From Gemmatimonadales bacterium (lineage in GTDB: Bacteria; Gemmatimonadota; Gemmatimonadetes; Gemmatimonadales; GWC2-71-9): 36,338 nucleotides of DNA. The translations under genes and the position numbers were made by a program. Below are positions 23,154 to 31,958 of this stretch, piece by piece; the stretch's first letter is position 1, and each line of letters begins with the position of its first letter. The stretch covers positions 1 to 36,338 of the forward strand of contig JAICLE010000002.1 of NCBI GenBank assembly GCA_025927545.1, read 5' to 3'. The notes beneath the pieces were generated by a model. That model made no database searches. It was not told the DNA's origin and saw nothing but the letters and a program-made list of their open reading frames with translations.

Positions 23154-23675
23154 ATGGACCGACTTCCGGCCGCTCCCGCGATCGTCCCCGAGGTGGGCAC
23201 CATCGACCCGCGACGGCTCCAGCGCCTTCGCCGCGTCGGCTACCTGCTCGACAATGCCATCGCCATCCCGGGCACCCGGTTCCGTCTAGGGCTGGATTCG
23301 TTGATCGGCCTGGTGCCGGGGGTCGGCGACTTCGCTGGAGGTCTGCTCTCGCTCTACATCATCGTCGCGGCGCACCGCATGGGCGTGCCGCGCTCGGTGC
23401 TGGCGCGCATGGGCTGGAACGTGGCGGTCGACACCCTCGTGGGCGCAGTACCCCTCCTCGGCGATCTGTTCGACATCGGCTTCAAGTCCAACCTGCGGAA
23501 TCTGGCGCTGCTCGACGGGTTCGCCCGGCAGCCCGGCGAGGTCAGGCGTTCCAGCCGCCGCCTGCTCTGGGTCGTCATTCTGGGAATTGTCGTGGTTGCC
23601 GCCGGTGCGATCGCGCTGTCCGTTCTGCTCCTCCGGCTGATGTCCGCACAGCTCCGCTCGGGGCTCTTCCAGTGA
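23154..23675 (+). CDS. DUF4112 membrane protein
   Basis: A 173-residue protein with the DUF4112 signature: RRVGYLLDNAIAIPGTRFRLGLD, IGLVPGVGDFAGG and VDTLVGAVPLLGDLFDIGFKSN. The LDxLIGLxPxxGD type repeats surround a membrane-embedded region, and there is a C-terminal membrane helix near 140-162. Function is unknown. The end overlaps the VOC gene as GTGA. The start is supported by TAGCTT eight bases upstream. Confidence 0.88.
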   Translation: MDRLPAAPAIVPEVGTIDPRRLQRLRRVGYLLDNAIAIPGTRFRLGLDSLIGLVPGVGDFAGGLLSLYIIVAAHRMGVPRSVLARMGWNVAVDTLVGAVPLLGDLFDIGFKSNLRNLALLDGFARQPGEVRRSSRRLLWVVILGIVVVAAGAIALSVLLLRLMSAQLRSGLFQ

Positions 23676-24085
23676 CCGCGCCCGCACCGGCGGTGTACAG
23701 TATCGCCATTTTCGTGAACGACCTCGTTCAGGCGCTCGAGTTCTACGGCGACAAGCTGGCGTTGCCGCTGGCCAGGCAGGGGTCGTTCGGCGCGGAATTC
23801 TTCGGTGAGGGAACGCGTATCGGCGTGCACCCGGCCGTCCATCCCGACGCACGCGCGCTGGTGGGTCGGCACACCGGGATCACGCTGTTCGTGCCGGATC
23901 TCCTCCACTACTGCGGTGAGCTGCACCAGCGGGGCGTGCGCTTCGTTACCGAGCCGACGCAGCAGGCGTGGGGCATCATGGCGATGGTGGCAGACCCCGA
24001 CGGCAACGTGCTCGCGCTGTGGGAGGATCGGCTGCCGGAAGATGCGGAGCACTCGCCGCTGGACCAGGCCGACGGGACAGCCTGA
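23672..24085 (+). CDS. VOC (glyoxalase/bleomycin resistance) family protein
   Basis: A 137-residue single VOC module pair with the repeat AIFVNDLVQALEFYGDKLALPLAR and the second half GITLFVPDLLHYCGELHQRGVRF. The C-terminal VADPDGNVLALWE is the usual last strand with the metal-ligand Glu. The first metal position is not a clear His, so activity is uncertain; it may be a binding protein, isomerase or resistance protein. GTG 23672 overlaps the DUF4112 stop as GTGA. It converges on the HExxH protein gene. Confidence 0.75.
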   Translation: MTAPAPAVYSIAIFVNDLVQALEFYGDKLALPLARQGSFGAEFFGEGTRIGVHPAVHPDARALVGRHTGITLFVPDLLHYCGELHQRGVRFVTEPTQQAWGIMAMVADPDGNVLALWEDRLPEDAEHSPLDQADGTA

Positions 24086-24096
24086 GGAGCCTCAGG
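24081..24096. terminator. Convergent-end hairpin containing both stop codons
   Basis: CCTGAGG (24081-24087) and CCTCAGG (24090-24096) form a perfect stem around a 2-base centre. The VOC stop (24083-24085) and the opposite gene's stop (24092-24094, read on minus) are both inside the stem. There is no T-run. Confidence 0.35.
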
Positions 24097-24565
24097 CGGG
24101 GTCCTGGGGCGGGCGGTACGGTGACACCCCGAGCGCGGCCCGGTTGCCGCGGTACGAGTCCTCCACGATCTGGCACTGCTGCTCCATGCCATAGGCCTCG
24201 AACGGCTTTCCCGCCTCCAGCCGATAGCTGTAGGGGCTCGCTCCGACGCCGAGCGTGCGATGAAGCAGGTCCTGTAGTTGTGCGGCCGCGCCACGGCTGA
24301 AATAGCGCCATCGGCCCCACGCCTGATACTGTCCGCAGTGGGTGAGCTCGTGCGCTAGAATCGCCAGGTCCCCGGCACAGCGGTCCGGCAAGAAGACGTG
24401 ATTGCCGAGCGCGACAGCGCGGCCTCCGCTGGCCCAGAGCACGGCCCGGCGGAGCGCGCCGGCGCCCCCCGGCCGCCATGCCCGGTGCAGCCGCACGCGG
24501 CCGCAGTCCACCCCCGCCACCAAGTCGCCCAGCCGGGCGCACTCCTCGGTCGTCAGCCGGTCCAC
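24092..24565 (-). CDS. Small HELTH-motif zinc protein (DUF4157-like)
   Basis: A 157-residue protein with AILAHELTHCGQYQ (about residues 68-81), giving the HExxH zinc motif at His72, Glu73 and His76. The LAHELTHxxQ context resembles the DUF4157 domain, often found in contractile-injection-system effectors and predicted peptidases, but here it stands alone without a signal peptide. A third metal ligand may be a Glu in the EAYGMEQQCQIVED segment. GTG 24565 is 16 bases downstream of the AI-2E gene stop, so they are probably co-transcribed. No target is known. Confidence 0.65.
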   Translation of the reverse strand: MDRLTTEECARLGDLVAGVDCGRVRLHRAWRPGGAGALRRAVLWASGGRAVALGNHVFLPDRCAGDLAILAHELTHCGQYQAWGRWRYFSRGAAAQLQDLLHRTLGVGASPYSYRLEAGKPFEAYGMEQQCQIVEDSYRGNRAALGVSPYRPPQDPA

Positions 24566-24581
24566 CGGTCCCCCGACGCGC

Positions 24582-25757
24582 TCATTTGCCGAGAAACTCC
24601 CCGATCGGCGACAGCGACTCGATGTGGTCGCAGAAGATCTTGAGCGTGGCGAGCAGCGGCACCGCGATGAACGCCCCGCCCACGCCCCAGAGCCACCACC
24701 AGAAGACGAGACCCACCAGAATCGCCACCGGGTTGAGCGTGAGCCGGCGCCCGAGCACCATCGGAGAAATGAGATTGGCCTGGATCAGGTTCACGGCCAG
24801 GTAGGCGCCCGGCACCAGCAGGGCGTGCCCGACGCTCTCGAAGTTGACCAGGCCGGCCATCGTCAGCAGCGCGATCATGACAGTGGCGCCGACATAGGGG
24901 ACGAACTCCGCCAGCGCCGCCAGCGATCCCCAAAGCACGGCATTCGGCATCCCGATCAGCGTCATCACCAGCGTCACCACGACACCGAGTCCGAGGTTGA
25001 CGAGCGCGACGGTGAAGAGATACGTCGAGATCGAGGCCTCCGTCTCCCTTGCGATCGCCACCGCCTTCTTCTTGTCCCGTAGCAGCGGCAGCACCTTGAT
25101 CAGCTTCTGCAGGAAGAGGTCGCCCGCGGCAAGCAGGAAATAGAGCAGGATGACGGTTTCCATCGCTCCCGTGAGCAGGCTCTGCGTGGTGCCGAAGAGC
25201 CGTTCGCTGAGCCTCGGCCCTCGCACGACCACCTCCTGCGGACCGCCTTTCTCCACCTGCGTCGCCGCTTCGACCTGCTCCGCGGTCCGGGTGACCTGCT
25301 CCACCGGGCGCCGGAGCACTTTGAGCCGCGACTGCACCCTGGCGATGCTCTCCGGCGCCCGTCCCATCCAGTCCCGGGCGGGCTCGGCCAGGCTGTAGAC
25401 GCCCGCCCCCAGCGCGCCCAGCAGCACCAGAACGACCAGCGCGGCGCCGAGCGGCTCGGGGATCCGGACTCGCTTGAGCAGGCGAATGATCGGGCTGAGC
25501 AGGAAATCGAGCAGGATGGCGAGAACGATGGGCAGGAGAAACGCCCGGGCAAAATAGAGCGTGTACAGGACCGCGAGCACCAGCAGTCCGGTGATCGCGA
25601 TCGAGCGCACCTCGACGTGGTCGCGAAGCGCCGCACCGAGCTTTCGGAGGTCCGGTTGCTCGACCGCCCCGCCTTCCGCCGGGGGCCCGGCCGGAACCGG
25701 CACGTCCGGCCGGAACGCCTCGCCCGGCGCCGAATCGTCGGTGCTCCGAGTGACCAT
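24582..25757 (-). CDS. AI-2E family transporter (TqsA/PerM-like)
   Basis: A 391-residue polytopic protein. The N-terminal 45 residues are Pro- and Glu-rich and cytoplasmic; membrane helices start near 56-95 and again from 200 to about 375. The family core IGMPNAVLWGSLAALAEFVPYVGA, followed by GALPVGPAYL-like segment (HALLVPGAYLAVNLIQANLISPMVLG), places it with the PerM/TqsA group, members of which export or gate AI-2, polyamines or ions. The ATG at 25757 has no Shine-Dalgarno. It is divergent from the plsC-like gene by 118 bases. Confidence 0.88.
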   Translation of the reverse strand: MVTRSTDDSAPGEAFRPDVPVPAGPPAEGGAVEQPDLRKLGAALRDHVEVRSIAITGLLVLAVLYTLYFARAFLLPIVLAILLDFLLSPIIRLLKRVRIPEPLGAALVVLVLLGALGAGVYSLAEPARDWMGRAPESIARVQSRLKVLRRPVEQVTRTAEQVEAATQVEKGGPQEVVVRGPRLSERLFGTTQSLLTGAMETVILLYFLLAAGDLFLQKLIKVLPLLRDKKKAVAIARETEASISTYLFTVALVNLGLGVVVTLVMTLIGMPNAVLWGSLAALAEFVPYVGATVMIALLTMAGLVNFESVGHALLVPGAYLAVNLIQANLISPMVLGRRLTLNPVAILVGLVFWWWLWGVGGAFIAVPLLATLKIFCDHIESLSPIGEFLGK

Positions 25758-25785
25758 GCGCTGACTCGAAGTGAGGGAATCGCCC

Positions 25786-25815
25786 TTGTCTGCCCGTCCC
25801 GGCAGGGGCTAAGGT
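25786..25815 (+). promoter_or_regulatory. Sigma70-like promoter of the acyltransferase gene
   Basis: TTGTCT (25786-25791) and TAAGGT (25810-25815) are 18 bases apart. A start near 25822 gives a leader of about 54 bases with GGGAGA five bases before ATG 25876. Confidence 0.45.
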
Positions 25816-25875
25816 TACGCGGCGGACGCCTACTGGGCTGTGCGCCAGCGCACCGGCGCCCTCACTGGGAGAACC

Positions 25876-26637
25876 ATGTCGCGAGCCTGGCAAACCATCG
25901 TGTCGATCTGGGTCTGGCTCGTGCTCGTGGCCTGCACCTTGATCTGGTTGCCGCTCATGGCCCTGCTCCGCCTGGCCACGGCGCCGTTCGACCGAGGCCA
26001 TTACGCCGTCGGCTACCTGTTTCGGCAGATCCCGGTGATCGTGGCGGCGGTCAATCCGCTCTGGCGCTTCCGCCGCACCGGCACCATGCCGGCCGACCCG
26101 CGACATCCCTACGTGGTGGTGTCCAACCACGAGTCGTTCGTGGATATCCTGCTCATCAGCCACCTGCCCTGGGAAATGAAGTGGCTGTCCAAGGCTGAGC
26201 TGTTCCGGGTGCCGGTACTCGGTTGGCTCATGCAGCTTGCGGGCGACATTCCGGTGAAACGCGGCGTCGGCCCGAGCGCCGTGGATGCAATGGCCAGGTG
26301 CCGCGAGGTGCTGGCGAACCGGGTATCGGTGATGATCTTCCCGGAGGGGACGCGGTCCACGACCGCCGATCTCCTTCCGTTCAAGGACGGCGCCTTCCGC
26401 CTGGCCATTGATGCGAGCGTGCCGATCCTTCCGCTGGTGGTGCACGGCACCGCTACGGCGCTCCCCAAGCACGATTGGCGCTTCGCCCGCTCGAGGGCCG
26501 AGGTACGGGTGCTCGAGCCCGTCGAGACCACCGGGCTCACGCCGGCGGATGTGCCGGCGCTCAAGGAGCGGGTGCGCGACCTGATCATCCGGACCCGGAG
26601 GGAGATCGCGGCGCCGGCAGGCCGGCCATCGGAGTGA
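25876..26637 (+). CDS. plsC: 1-acyl-sn-glycerol-3-phosphate acyltransferase (PlsC-like)
   Basis: A 253-residue membrane-associated acyltransferase that adds a fatty acyl group to lysophosphatidate in phospholipid synthesis. One or two N-terminal helices (10-32, about 42-60) precede the catalytic NHESFVD (Asn84, His85, Asp90), the HxxxxD motif. FPEGTRS (155-161) is the second conserved block, and PFKDGAFRLA the third. Relatives act on other lysolipids, so the acceptor is an assumption. GGGAGA and ATG 25876 fit better than the upstream GTG at 25840. It converges on the last permease gene with 13 bases between stops. Confidence 0.88.
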   Translation: MSRAWQTIVSIWVWLVLVACTLIWLPLMALLRLATAPFDRGHYAVGYLFRQIPVIVAAVNPLWRFRRTGTMPADPRHPYVVVSNHESFVDILLISHLPWEMKWLSKAELFRVPVLGWLMQLAGDIPVKRGVGPSAVDAMARCREVLANRVSVMIFPEGTRSTTADLLPFKDGAFRLAIDASVPILPLVVHGTATALPKHDWRFARSRAEVRVLEPVETTGLTPADVPALKERVRDLIIRTRREIAAPAGRPSE

Positions 26638-26650
26638 GCCCCGAAGTCCG

Positions 26651-27562
26651 CTACCCCCTCCCCAGATCCTCCGGCGCCCGCACCCGTCCCACTGCTCCGG
26701 CCAGCGCGAGCAGCGTCAGCAGGTAGGGCAGCATCAGGAAGAGCTGGTAGGGTACCGCCAGCCCGAGCGACTGGAACACGTACTGCAGCGCCGTGGCCGC
26801 TCCGAACAGGAGCGAGGCCACCAGCACCCCCACCGGGTGCCAGCGGCCGAGCACCACGATGGCGATCGCTACGTATCCGCGCCCTGCCGTCATCTGCTCT
26901 GCGAAGGTGCCCACCTGCGCCAGGACCAGTGTGGCCCCCGCCAACCCTCCGAAGCCGCCGCCGACGATGGTCGCTCCCGTTCTCACTACCTGAGTGCGCA
27001 CGCCCGCGGCCCGCGCGAGCGCCGCACCCTCGCCGGTGGCCCGGAGCGCGAGCCCCAGGCGCGTGCGGAAGAGCACCCACCAGACGATCGGCAACGCCAT
27101 GAACGCCAGATACGTCGGCGCGGGTTGGTCGAACAGCGCGGGTCCGAGGAGCGGGATGCGCGAGAGTCCGGGAAGTGGAATCGCGGCGAGCGTCGGGAGT
27201 GCGAGACCCGCGCCGGCCGCCCCGTACGCCTGGCGATAGATCGTGCCGGTGAGGCCGACGGCTCCGAGCGAAATCGCGGTCCCCGCGATGATCTGATCGG
27301 CGCCCGCGCCGATCGCCACGGCCGCGAACACCGCCGCGAGGGCCATCCCCGCCACGATGGCCGCCGCGACGCCGGTCCACGCCCCGGCCGCGCTGGCGCC
27401 GAGCGTGGCCGCGAGGGCACCCGAAAGCATCATGCCCTCGAGTCCGAGGTTGATCACCCCGGCCCGCTCGGCGACCGTCTCTCCGGTGGCGGCCAGGAGC
27501 AGCGGCGTCGCCACCCGGACCGCCGCCGCCAGAAATCCACTCGCGACCGCCGACTCGATCAT
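26651..27562 (-). CDS. ABC transporter permease, nucleoside/BMP-type (second)
   Basis: A 303-residue permease with about 8-9 helices. The family motif VINLGLEGMMLSGALAA lies near residues 36-52, and MTAGRGYVAIAIVVLGRWHPVG in the C-terminal third is the cytoplasmic loop region that contacts the ATPase. These match the second permease of BMP/purine-nucleoside importers such as NupC/PnrE-like subunits. ATG 27562 overlaps the upstream permease stop as ATGA. It is the last gene of the nine-gene minus-strand train. Confidence 0.88.
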   Translation of the reverse strand: MIESAVASGFLAAAVRVATPLLLAATGETVAERAGVINLGLEGMMLSGALAATLGASAAGAWTGVAAAIVAGMALAAVFAAVAIGAGADQIIAGTAISLGAVGLTGTIYRQAYGAAGAGLALPTLAAIPLPGLSRIPLLGPALFDQPAPTYLAFMALPIVWWVLFRTRLGLALRATGEGAALARAAGVRTQVVRTGATIVGGGFGGLAGATLVLAQVGTFAEQMTAGRGYVAIAIVVLGRWHPVGVLVASLLFGAATALQYVFQSLGLAVPYQLFLMLPYLLTLLALAGAVGRVRAPEDLGRG

Positions 27563-28581
27563 GACCCCGCCCGCGCAGCGGCGGTCCGGCGCGCCGCGGC
27601 CTCGGCGAGCAGCACGACGATGATCACGACCGCCTCGACGACGTATACGGCTACCGCGGGTACGCCCGCATCGCGCTGCATGGCCCCGGCGCCGGCTTCG
27701 AGCGCCCCGAAGAGAAGACCGGTCACGAGCACGCCGAGCGGATCGAGTCGCGCCAGCAGGGCGACTGCGATGGCGGTGAATCCGTAGCCGGGCGAGAGGT
27801 GCTGGTAGAGCGCGTAGGACACGCCGCTGACCTCGACACCGCCGGCGAGCCCGGCCAGGGCTCCCGAGCCGAGAAGGGCGAGCGCGGCCATGCGGCGGGC
27901 GTTGATGCGCCCACCGATCTCCGCCGCTCGCGGGCCCAGGCCGACCGCCTTGAGCCGGAATCCCCAGAGCGTACGGTTGAAGAGGTACCAGAGGGCCACC
28001 GCGGCGAGCACCGCCAGCACGATTCCCCCGTGAAGCCGGGTGCCGGGTAGGAGGGGCAGGCGTGCGGCCACGGCAATCTCATCGCTCTGCGGGTAGATGT
28101 GCTGTGCCTCCTGCAGCGGTCCCTGTACCATGAGGCTGACGAGCGACTCTGCGACGAAGCTGAGAAGGAGAGTGCTGATCACCTCGAGGACGCCGAATCG
28201 CAGCTTGAGCCACACCGGCAGGAGGATCCACACCGCGCCCGCCAGCGTGGCCGTGACCAGCACCAGACCCACCGCCAGCACCGCGGGCTGCCTCCCGACG
28301 TGCAGGCCCACCCATGTCGCGGCGATGGCCCCGGCGTAGAACTGGCCCTCGGCCCCAATGTTGAACGCGCCGCCCCGGAACGCGAGCGCGATCCCGAGGC
28401 CGATGACCACCAGCGGGACGGTGCGAACGAGCGTGGCCGAGGTGAGCGCGTACCAGGAGCCCATAGCCCCCTGCCACAGCGCCCCCAACGCCGCCGCCGC
28501 GTCGTACCCGGCGGCCTGCAGCCCCGCCGCGAGGACGGCGAGACCGGTCATCAGGGCGATGGCGCCCGTTCTAGCGCCCAC
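27559..28581 (-). CDS. ABC transporter permease, nucleoside/BMP-type (first)
   Basis: A 340-residue permease with the AFRGGAFNIGAEGQFYAGAI motif (about residues 66-85) and VSYALYQHLSPGYGFTAIAVALLA near the end, as in the first permease of nucleoside importers. Helices alternate through the whole length. GTG 28581 overlaps the ATPase gene by 11 bases; ATG 28551 is an alternative that removes ten residues and the overlap. The next permease overlaps its stop as ATGA, so a heterodimer is made in fixed order with the ATPase and the lipoprotein. Confidence 0.88.
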   Translation of the reverse strand: MGARTGAIALMTGLAVLAAGLQAAGYDAAAALGALWQGAMGSWYALTSATLVRTVPLVVIGLGIALAFRGGAFNIGAEGQFYAGAIAATWVGLHVGRQPAVLAVGLVLVTATLAGAVWILLPVWLKLRFGVLEVISTLLLSFVAESLVSLMVQGPLQEAQHIYPQSDEIAVAARLPLLPGTRLHGGIVLAVLAAVALWYLFNRTLWGFRLKAVGLGPRAAEIGGRINARRMAALALLGSGALAGLAGGVEVSGVSYALYQHLSPGYGFTAIAVALLARLDPLGVLVTGLLFGALEAGAGAMQRDAGVPAVAVYVVEAVVIIVVLLAEAAARRTAAARAGS

Positions 28582-30061
28582 CCGTCACCATGAGCTCGCC
28601 AATGCGTGTCCGCGTGGCGCCCGCGGGCACGTCGATCAGCACGCCGCGCGCGGCCACGAGCACCCGGTGTGCCAGCGAGAGCACCTCATCCAGGTCGCTC
28701 GAGTACATCAGCACGGCCGCTCCGTCTGCTGCGGCCGCCCGGAGGCGTCCGTGGATCGCCTCCGCTGCACGGAGGTCGAGCCCGCGAGTGGGGTTCTCCA
28801 CGACGACCACCCGTGGGCCGCCGGCGAGCTCTCGTGCCACCAGCAGCTTCTGCTGGTTCCCGCCGCTCAGCGCCGAGACACGCGCGTCGGGCCCCGGCGC
28901 CACGATCCCGAACTCCCGAACCATCGTGGCTGTCCGGGAGCGCGCGACGCCCCAGTCAACGCGGCCGCGCTGCAGCCACGGCTCGTCGGTTCGTGAACCG
29001 AGCACGATGTTTTCGGTCAGCGTGAGCTCGAGGATGAGCCCTTCGGTCGAGCGGTCCTCCGGGACGTAACCGAGCGGGGACGCCACGGATAGCTTCCCGC
29101 CGAGGGGAGCGATGCGTCCGGCCACGGCGCGGAGCAGCTCACGCTGGCCGCTCCCTTCGACCCCCGCGATTCCCACGATCTCGCCGGCGCCGACACTCAG
29201 CGAAGCATGCCGCATGGCGATGCCCTCGCCGCCATCACGCGGGAGCTCGACATCTTCGAGCCGCACCAGGGCCTGCTCTACGGTGGGGAGCTCTTTCCGG
29301 CCTGACCGTGGTCCGGCCCCGGGAAGAGTGGAAGGAAGGTGATCGCCTCCATCGCCGATCATCGCTCCGGCCAGCGTGACCGCTGTCTGCCCCGCCACCG
29401 GCCCCGTGAATACGACATCACCCTGCCGCAGCACCGTCACCCGATCCGCCGCACTTAGCGCCTCATCGAGCTTGTGCGTGATGAGCACTGCCGCGCCCCC
29501 GCTTGTGGTGAACGCGTGGACGACGCGGAGCAGTTCGTCCGCTTCCGCGGGCGCCAGCACCGCAGTCGGCTCGTCCAGGAGCAGAATGCGCGCATCGGAC
29601 GCCAGCGACTTTACAATCTCGAGCCGCTGCTTGAGCGAGACGCTGAGATCGCCGGCCCGGGCGTTCGGATCGAGCGGCAGGCCCAGGCGCTCGCTCAGCT
29701 CCCGGACACGCTCGCGCAGGGCGCGGGTGCGCACCTGCCATCCAGAGGCGAGCGCGACGTTCTCCGCGACGGACAACGCTGGAAGCGAGGTGAAGTGCTG
29801 GTGCACCATGCCGATCCCCAGGGCGCGGGCCGCCCGTGGCGAGGCGATCGCCCGCCGCGTCCCAGCTACCTCCACTACGCCGGCATCCGGCCGCACAAGC
29901 CCGTAGGCCACATGCATGAGGGTGGTCTTGCCCGCTCCGTTCTCCCCCAGCAGCGCGTGCAGCTCGCCGGGCATCAGCGTGAAATCGGCCCCGCGCAGTG
30001 CCTGCACGGAGCCGAATCGCTTGCTGATGCCATGTAGCGCGAGAGCGGAAGGCGCAGTCAC
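28571..30061 (-). CDS. ABC transporter ATPase with two nucleotide-binding domains, nucleoside/sugar type
   Basis: A 496-residue ATPase of the sugar/nucleoside importer class. Domain 1: Walker A GENGAGKTTLM, signature-like LSVSLKQRLEI and Walker B ARILLLDEPTAVL. Domain 2: degenerate Walker A GVEGSGQRELL, canonical signature LSGGNQQKLLVAREL, and Walker B VVVVENPTRGLD. The asymmetry, with one degenerate P-loop, is normal for this class. GTG 30061 overlaps the Nif3 stop as GTGA. The reading frame extends far upstream but that part is shadow sequence of Nif3 and the lipoprotein. Confidence 0.9.
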   Translation of the reverse strand: MTAPSALALHGISKRFGSVQALRGADFTLMPGELHALLGENGAGKTTLMHVAYGLVRPDAGVVEVAGTRRAIASPRAARALGIGMVHQHFTSLPALSVAENVALASGWQVRTRALRERVRELSERLGLPLDPNARAGDLSVSLKQRLEIVKSLASDARILLLDEPTAVLAPAEADELLRVVHAFTTSGGAAVLITHKLDEALSAADRVTVLRQGDVVFTGPVAGQTAVTLAGAMIGDGGDHLPSTLPGAGPRSGRKELPTVEQALVRLEDVELPRDGGEGIAMRHASLSVGAGEIVGIAGVEGSGQRELLRAVAGRIAPLGGKLSVASPLGYVPEDRSTEGLILELTLTENIVLGSRTDEPWLQRGRVDWGVARSRTATMVREFGIVAPGPDARVSALSGGNQQKLLVARELAGGPRVVVVENPTRGLDLRAAEAIHGRLRAAAADGAAVLMYSSDLDEVLSLAHRVLVAARGVLIDVPAGATRTRIGELMVTGGR

Positions 30062-30879
30062 ATGCCGGTAGGGTGGTCGTGAAACTCCCACTCGAGACCG
30101 AACCGCTCCGCGAGATGAGAGGCGAGCGCCTGGACACCCAGCGTCTCGGTGGCGTAGTGCCCCGCGAAGATGACGTTGAGCCCCCACTCCATCGCGTCGA
30201 AGTAGGTGTGATGCGCGCCTTCGCCCGTGATGAAGGTGTCGAGGCCGGCGTCGCGCGCCGCGCCGACCATGCCGCCCGCTCCGCCGGTAATGATTCCGAC
30301 GCGCGCCACGCGCTCGGGCCCGCCCGCGATGAGACGTGCGCCTGGCTCGGCGGTGCCGAGCGCGTGATTCACGTCGGCGAGCAGCGCGTCTCGCGGCACC
30401 AGACGGGCCGGCGCATTCCCCCAGACTCCGATCGGCACCCCCTTGTAGTCGCCGAACCACCCTTCCACCGCGAGCCCCAGCCGCTCGGCGAGCACGACGT
30501 TGTTGCCGACGGCCGGATGCAGGTCGAGCGGGATGTGCGCGGAGTAGAGGGCGATATCGTGCTCCAGCAGCGCTGCCATCCGTCGATAGCGCCGGCCCGC
30601 GACCGGGATGTTCCCGTCCCAGAGCAGCCCGTGGTGCACCAGCACGAGCGGCGGCGCATCATCCTCGCCCGCGCGGTTCGCGATCACACCGTCGATCGTG
30701 GCCTGCGATGCATCGACCGCCGCGACGATCCCGCCGATCAGGCCGCGGTTCTCCACCTGCAGCCCGTTGACGGCGTTCCGCTCATCCGGAATCGAGCGCA
30801 CGCGGAGGTAACCGTCCAGATAGTCGACCAGCTCGGCCAGGGGGACGGCGGTCGCGCTCTCCGGTCCCTCCCGGTTCAC
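30058..30879 (-). CDS. Nif3-like dinuclear metal protein
   Basis: A 273-residue Nif3 family protein (PF01784), sometimes annotated GTP cyclohydrolase I type 2; the real activity is unsettled. Metal ligands are expected in LVHHGLLWDG, DLHPAVGNN, TGEGAHHTYFDA and FAGHYATETLG, all visible in order. It is shorter than YqfO, which has an inserted domain. GTG 30879 overlaps the lipoprotein stop as GTGA (the preceding GTG 30882 is also possible). Its position between the lipoprotein and the ATPase of a nucleoside importer is unusual and hints at a nucleotide-related role (inference). Confidence 0.85.
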   Translation of the reverse strand: MNREGPESATAVPLAELVDYLDGYLRVRSIPDERNAVNGLQVENRGLIGGIVAAVDASQATIDGVIANRAGEDDAPPLVLVHHGLLWDGNIPVAGRRYRRMAALLEHDIALYSAHIPLDLHPAVGNNVVLAERLGLAVEGWFGDYKGVPIGVWGNAPARLVPRDALLADVNHALGTAEPGARLIAGGPERVARVGIITGGAGGMVGAARDAGLDTFITGEGAHHTYFDAMEWGLNVIFAGHYATETLGVQALASHLAERFGLEWEFHDHPTGM

Positions 30880-31958
30880 CACGGAGGCACAGCGGACATG
30901 GAGGAGGCTACGGATGTGCTCATCTCTCCTTGCGTCTCCATCGCCTGCATCGACGCCGGCCGCGGCGCCGCGACCAGCGTCCCTGCCGCGAGCGAGTCCG
31001 ACGCCGCTTTCATCCGCGCGGCGAGCCGAGCCGGCACCATGCGACGGAGCGCGGGGTTTGCCACATAGCGCACGACGCCGCTCGCGAGCCCGAACGCTTC
31101 CACCTTGGGGGTGAACGAACCGTTCTTCACCTCCTTCGCCACGAGCAGAAAGGCGCGCGGCAAATCGATGACCGCACTTCCTAGAACGTGCTCGGGGGCC
31201 AGCGCCGCCTGGTCCGCGTTGGCGCCGAACACATACACCCCCGGCGACTCCTTGGCTGCCTGAAATACGCCGAGCGCGGCCGCATCAGCATTGTGATGGA
31301 GCATGTCCGCGCCGACGCGGATCAATGCCAGCGCCGCCTCACGTCCCGCCGCGGCATCGTCGAAGCTGTTCAGGTAGATCTTCCGACTCTGTACCCGGGG
31401 GTTGACTGCCATCGCACCGTTCACCCATCCCTGGTACGCGGCCTCGATCGGCGGCAGCTCGATTCCGCCGATGAACCCCAGCACGTTCGTCCGCGTGAGC
31501 CCACCGGCCACCATCCCGGCCAAGTAGCTGGCCTCCTCCAGCCGGAAGATCAGCGGCGCTACGTTGCCGTGAGCGCGCGACCCGGAGGTCACGATGAAGA
31601 CCGTCCTGCTGTACTCCGCCGACACCCGCTCGGCCGGGCCCTGAAACTCGAACCCGTGGGCAAAGACCAGATCGTAGCCCTGCTCCGCGTACGTCCGGAG
31701 CGCCTCGTCCTGTTCGGCCGGCGTGCGTGCCTCCACGTGGCTAATCGCGAGACCGAGCGAATCGTGGATCCGCTGCAGGCCGGCGTAGGCGCCCGAGTTC
31801 CACGCGGCGTCAGCCACACTCCCGGGCGTGATAAGTCCGACCCGCATGGCCGGCACGGAGGCGGTGTGGGAGCACGCCGCCAGCCACACTATGCCGACAG
31901 CATGAAGCCACTTAGCTGACAAAGCCCGTATTTTCCACAACTTAGCCTTGCTTATCAA
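30876..31958 (-). CDS. BMP-family ABC transporter substrate-binding lipoprotein
   Basis: A 360-residue protein of the BMP/PnrA family, which binds purine nucleosides or related solutes. Lipobox LAAC (Cys29) follows a Lys/Arg-rich N-region and the hydrophobic VGIVWLA, so it is anchored to a membrane. The mature part has MRVGLITPGSVADAAWNSGAYAGLQRI, then DLVFAHGFEFQGPAERVS and VLGFIGGIELPPIEAAYQGW, typical of the family. TTG 31958 overlaps the bactofilin stop as TTGA; TTG 31922 inside the signal region is an alternative start. The final 25 residues, rich in Met and Ser, look like an unusual tail. Confidence 0.85.
   Translation of the reverse strand: MISKAKLWKIRALSAKWLHAVGIVWLAACSHTASVPAMRVGLITPGSVADAAWNSGAYAGLQRIHDSLGLAISHVEARTPAEQDEALRTYAEQGYDLVFAHGFEFQGPAERVSAEYSRTVFIVTSGSRAHGNVAPLIFRLEEASYLAGMVAGGLTRTNVLGFIGGIELPPIEAAYQGWVNGAMAVNPRVQSRKIYLNSFDDAAAGREAALALIRVGADMLHHNADAAALGVFQAAKESPGVYVFGANADQAALAPEHVLGSAVIDLPRAFLLVAKEVKNGSFTPKVEAFGLASGVVRYVANPALRRMVPARLAARMKAASDSLAAGTLVAAPRPASMQAMETQGEMSTSVASSMSAVPPW

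Noticed and set aside
24553-26472. Minus-strand frame of 639 codons across the AI-2E and acyltransferase genes
   Set aside because: It runs over two well-supported genes, is low-complexity and has no motif.
31932-31940. DnaA-box-like TTTTCCACA, one mismatch from TTATCCACA
   Set aside because: Single copy within a coding start region; no cluster of boxes or AT-rich unwinding element. Not evidence for oriC.
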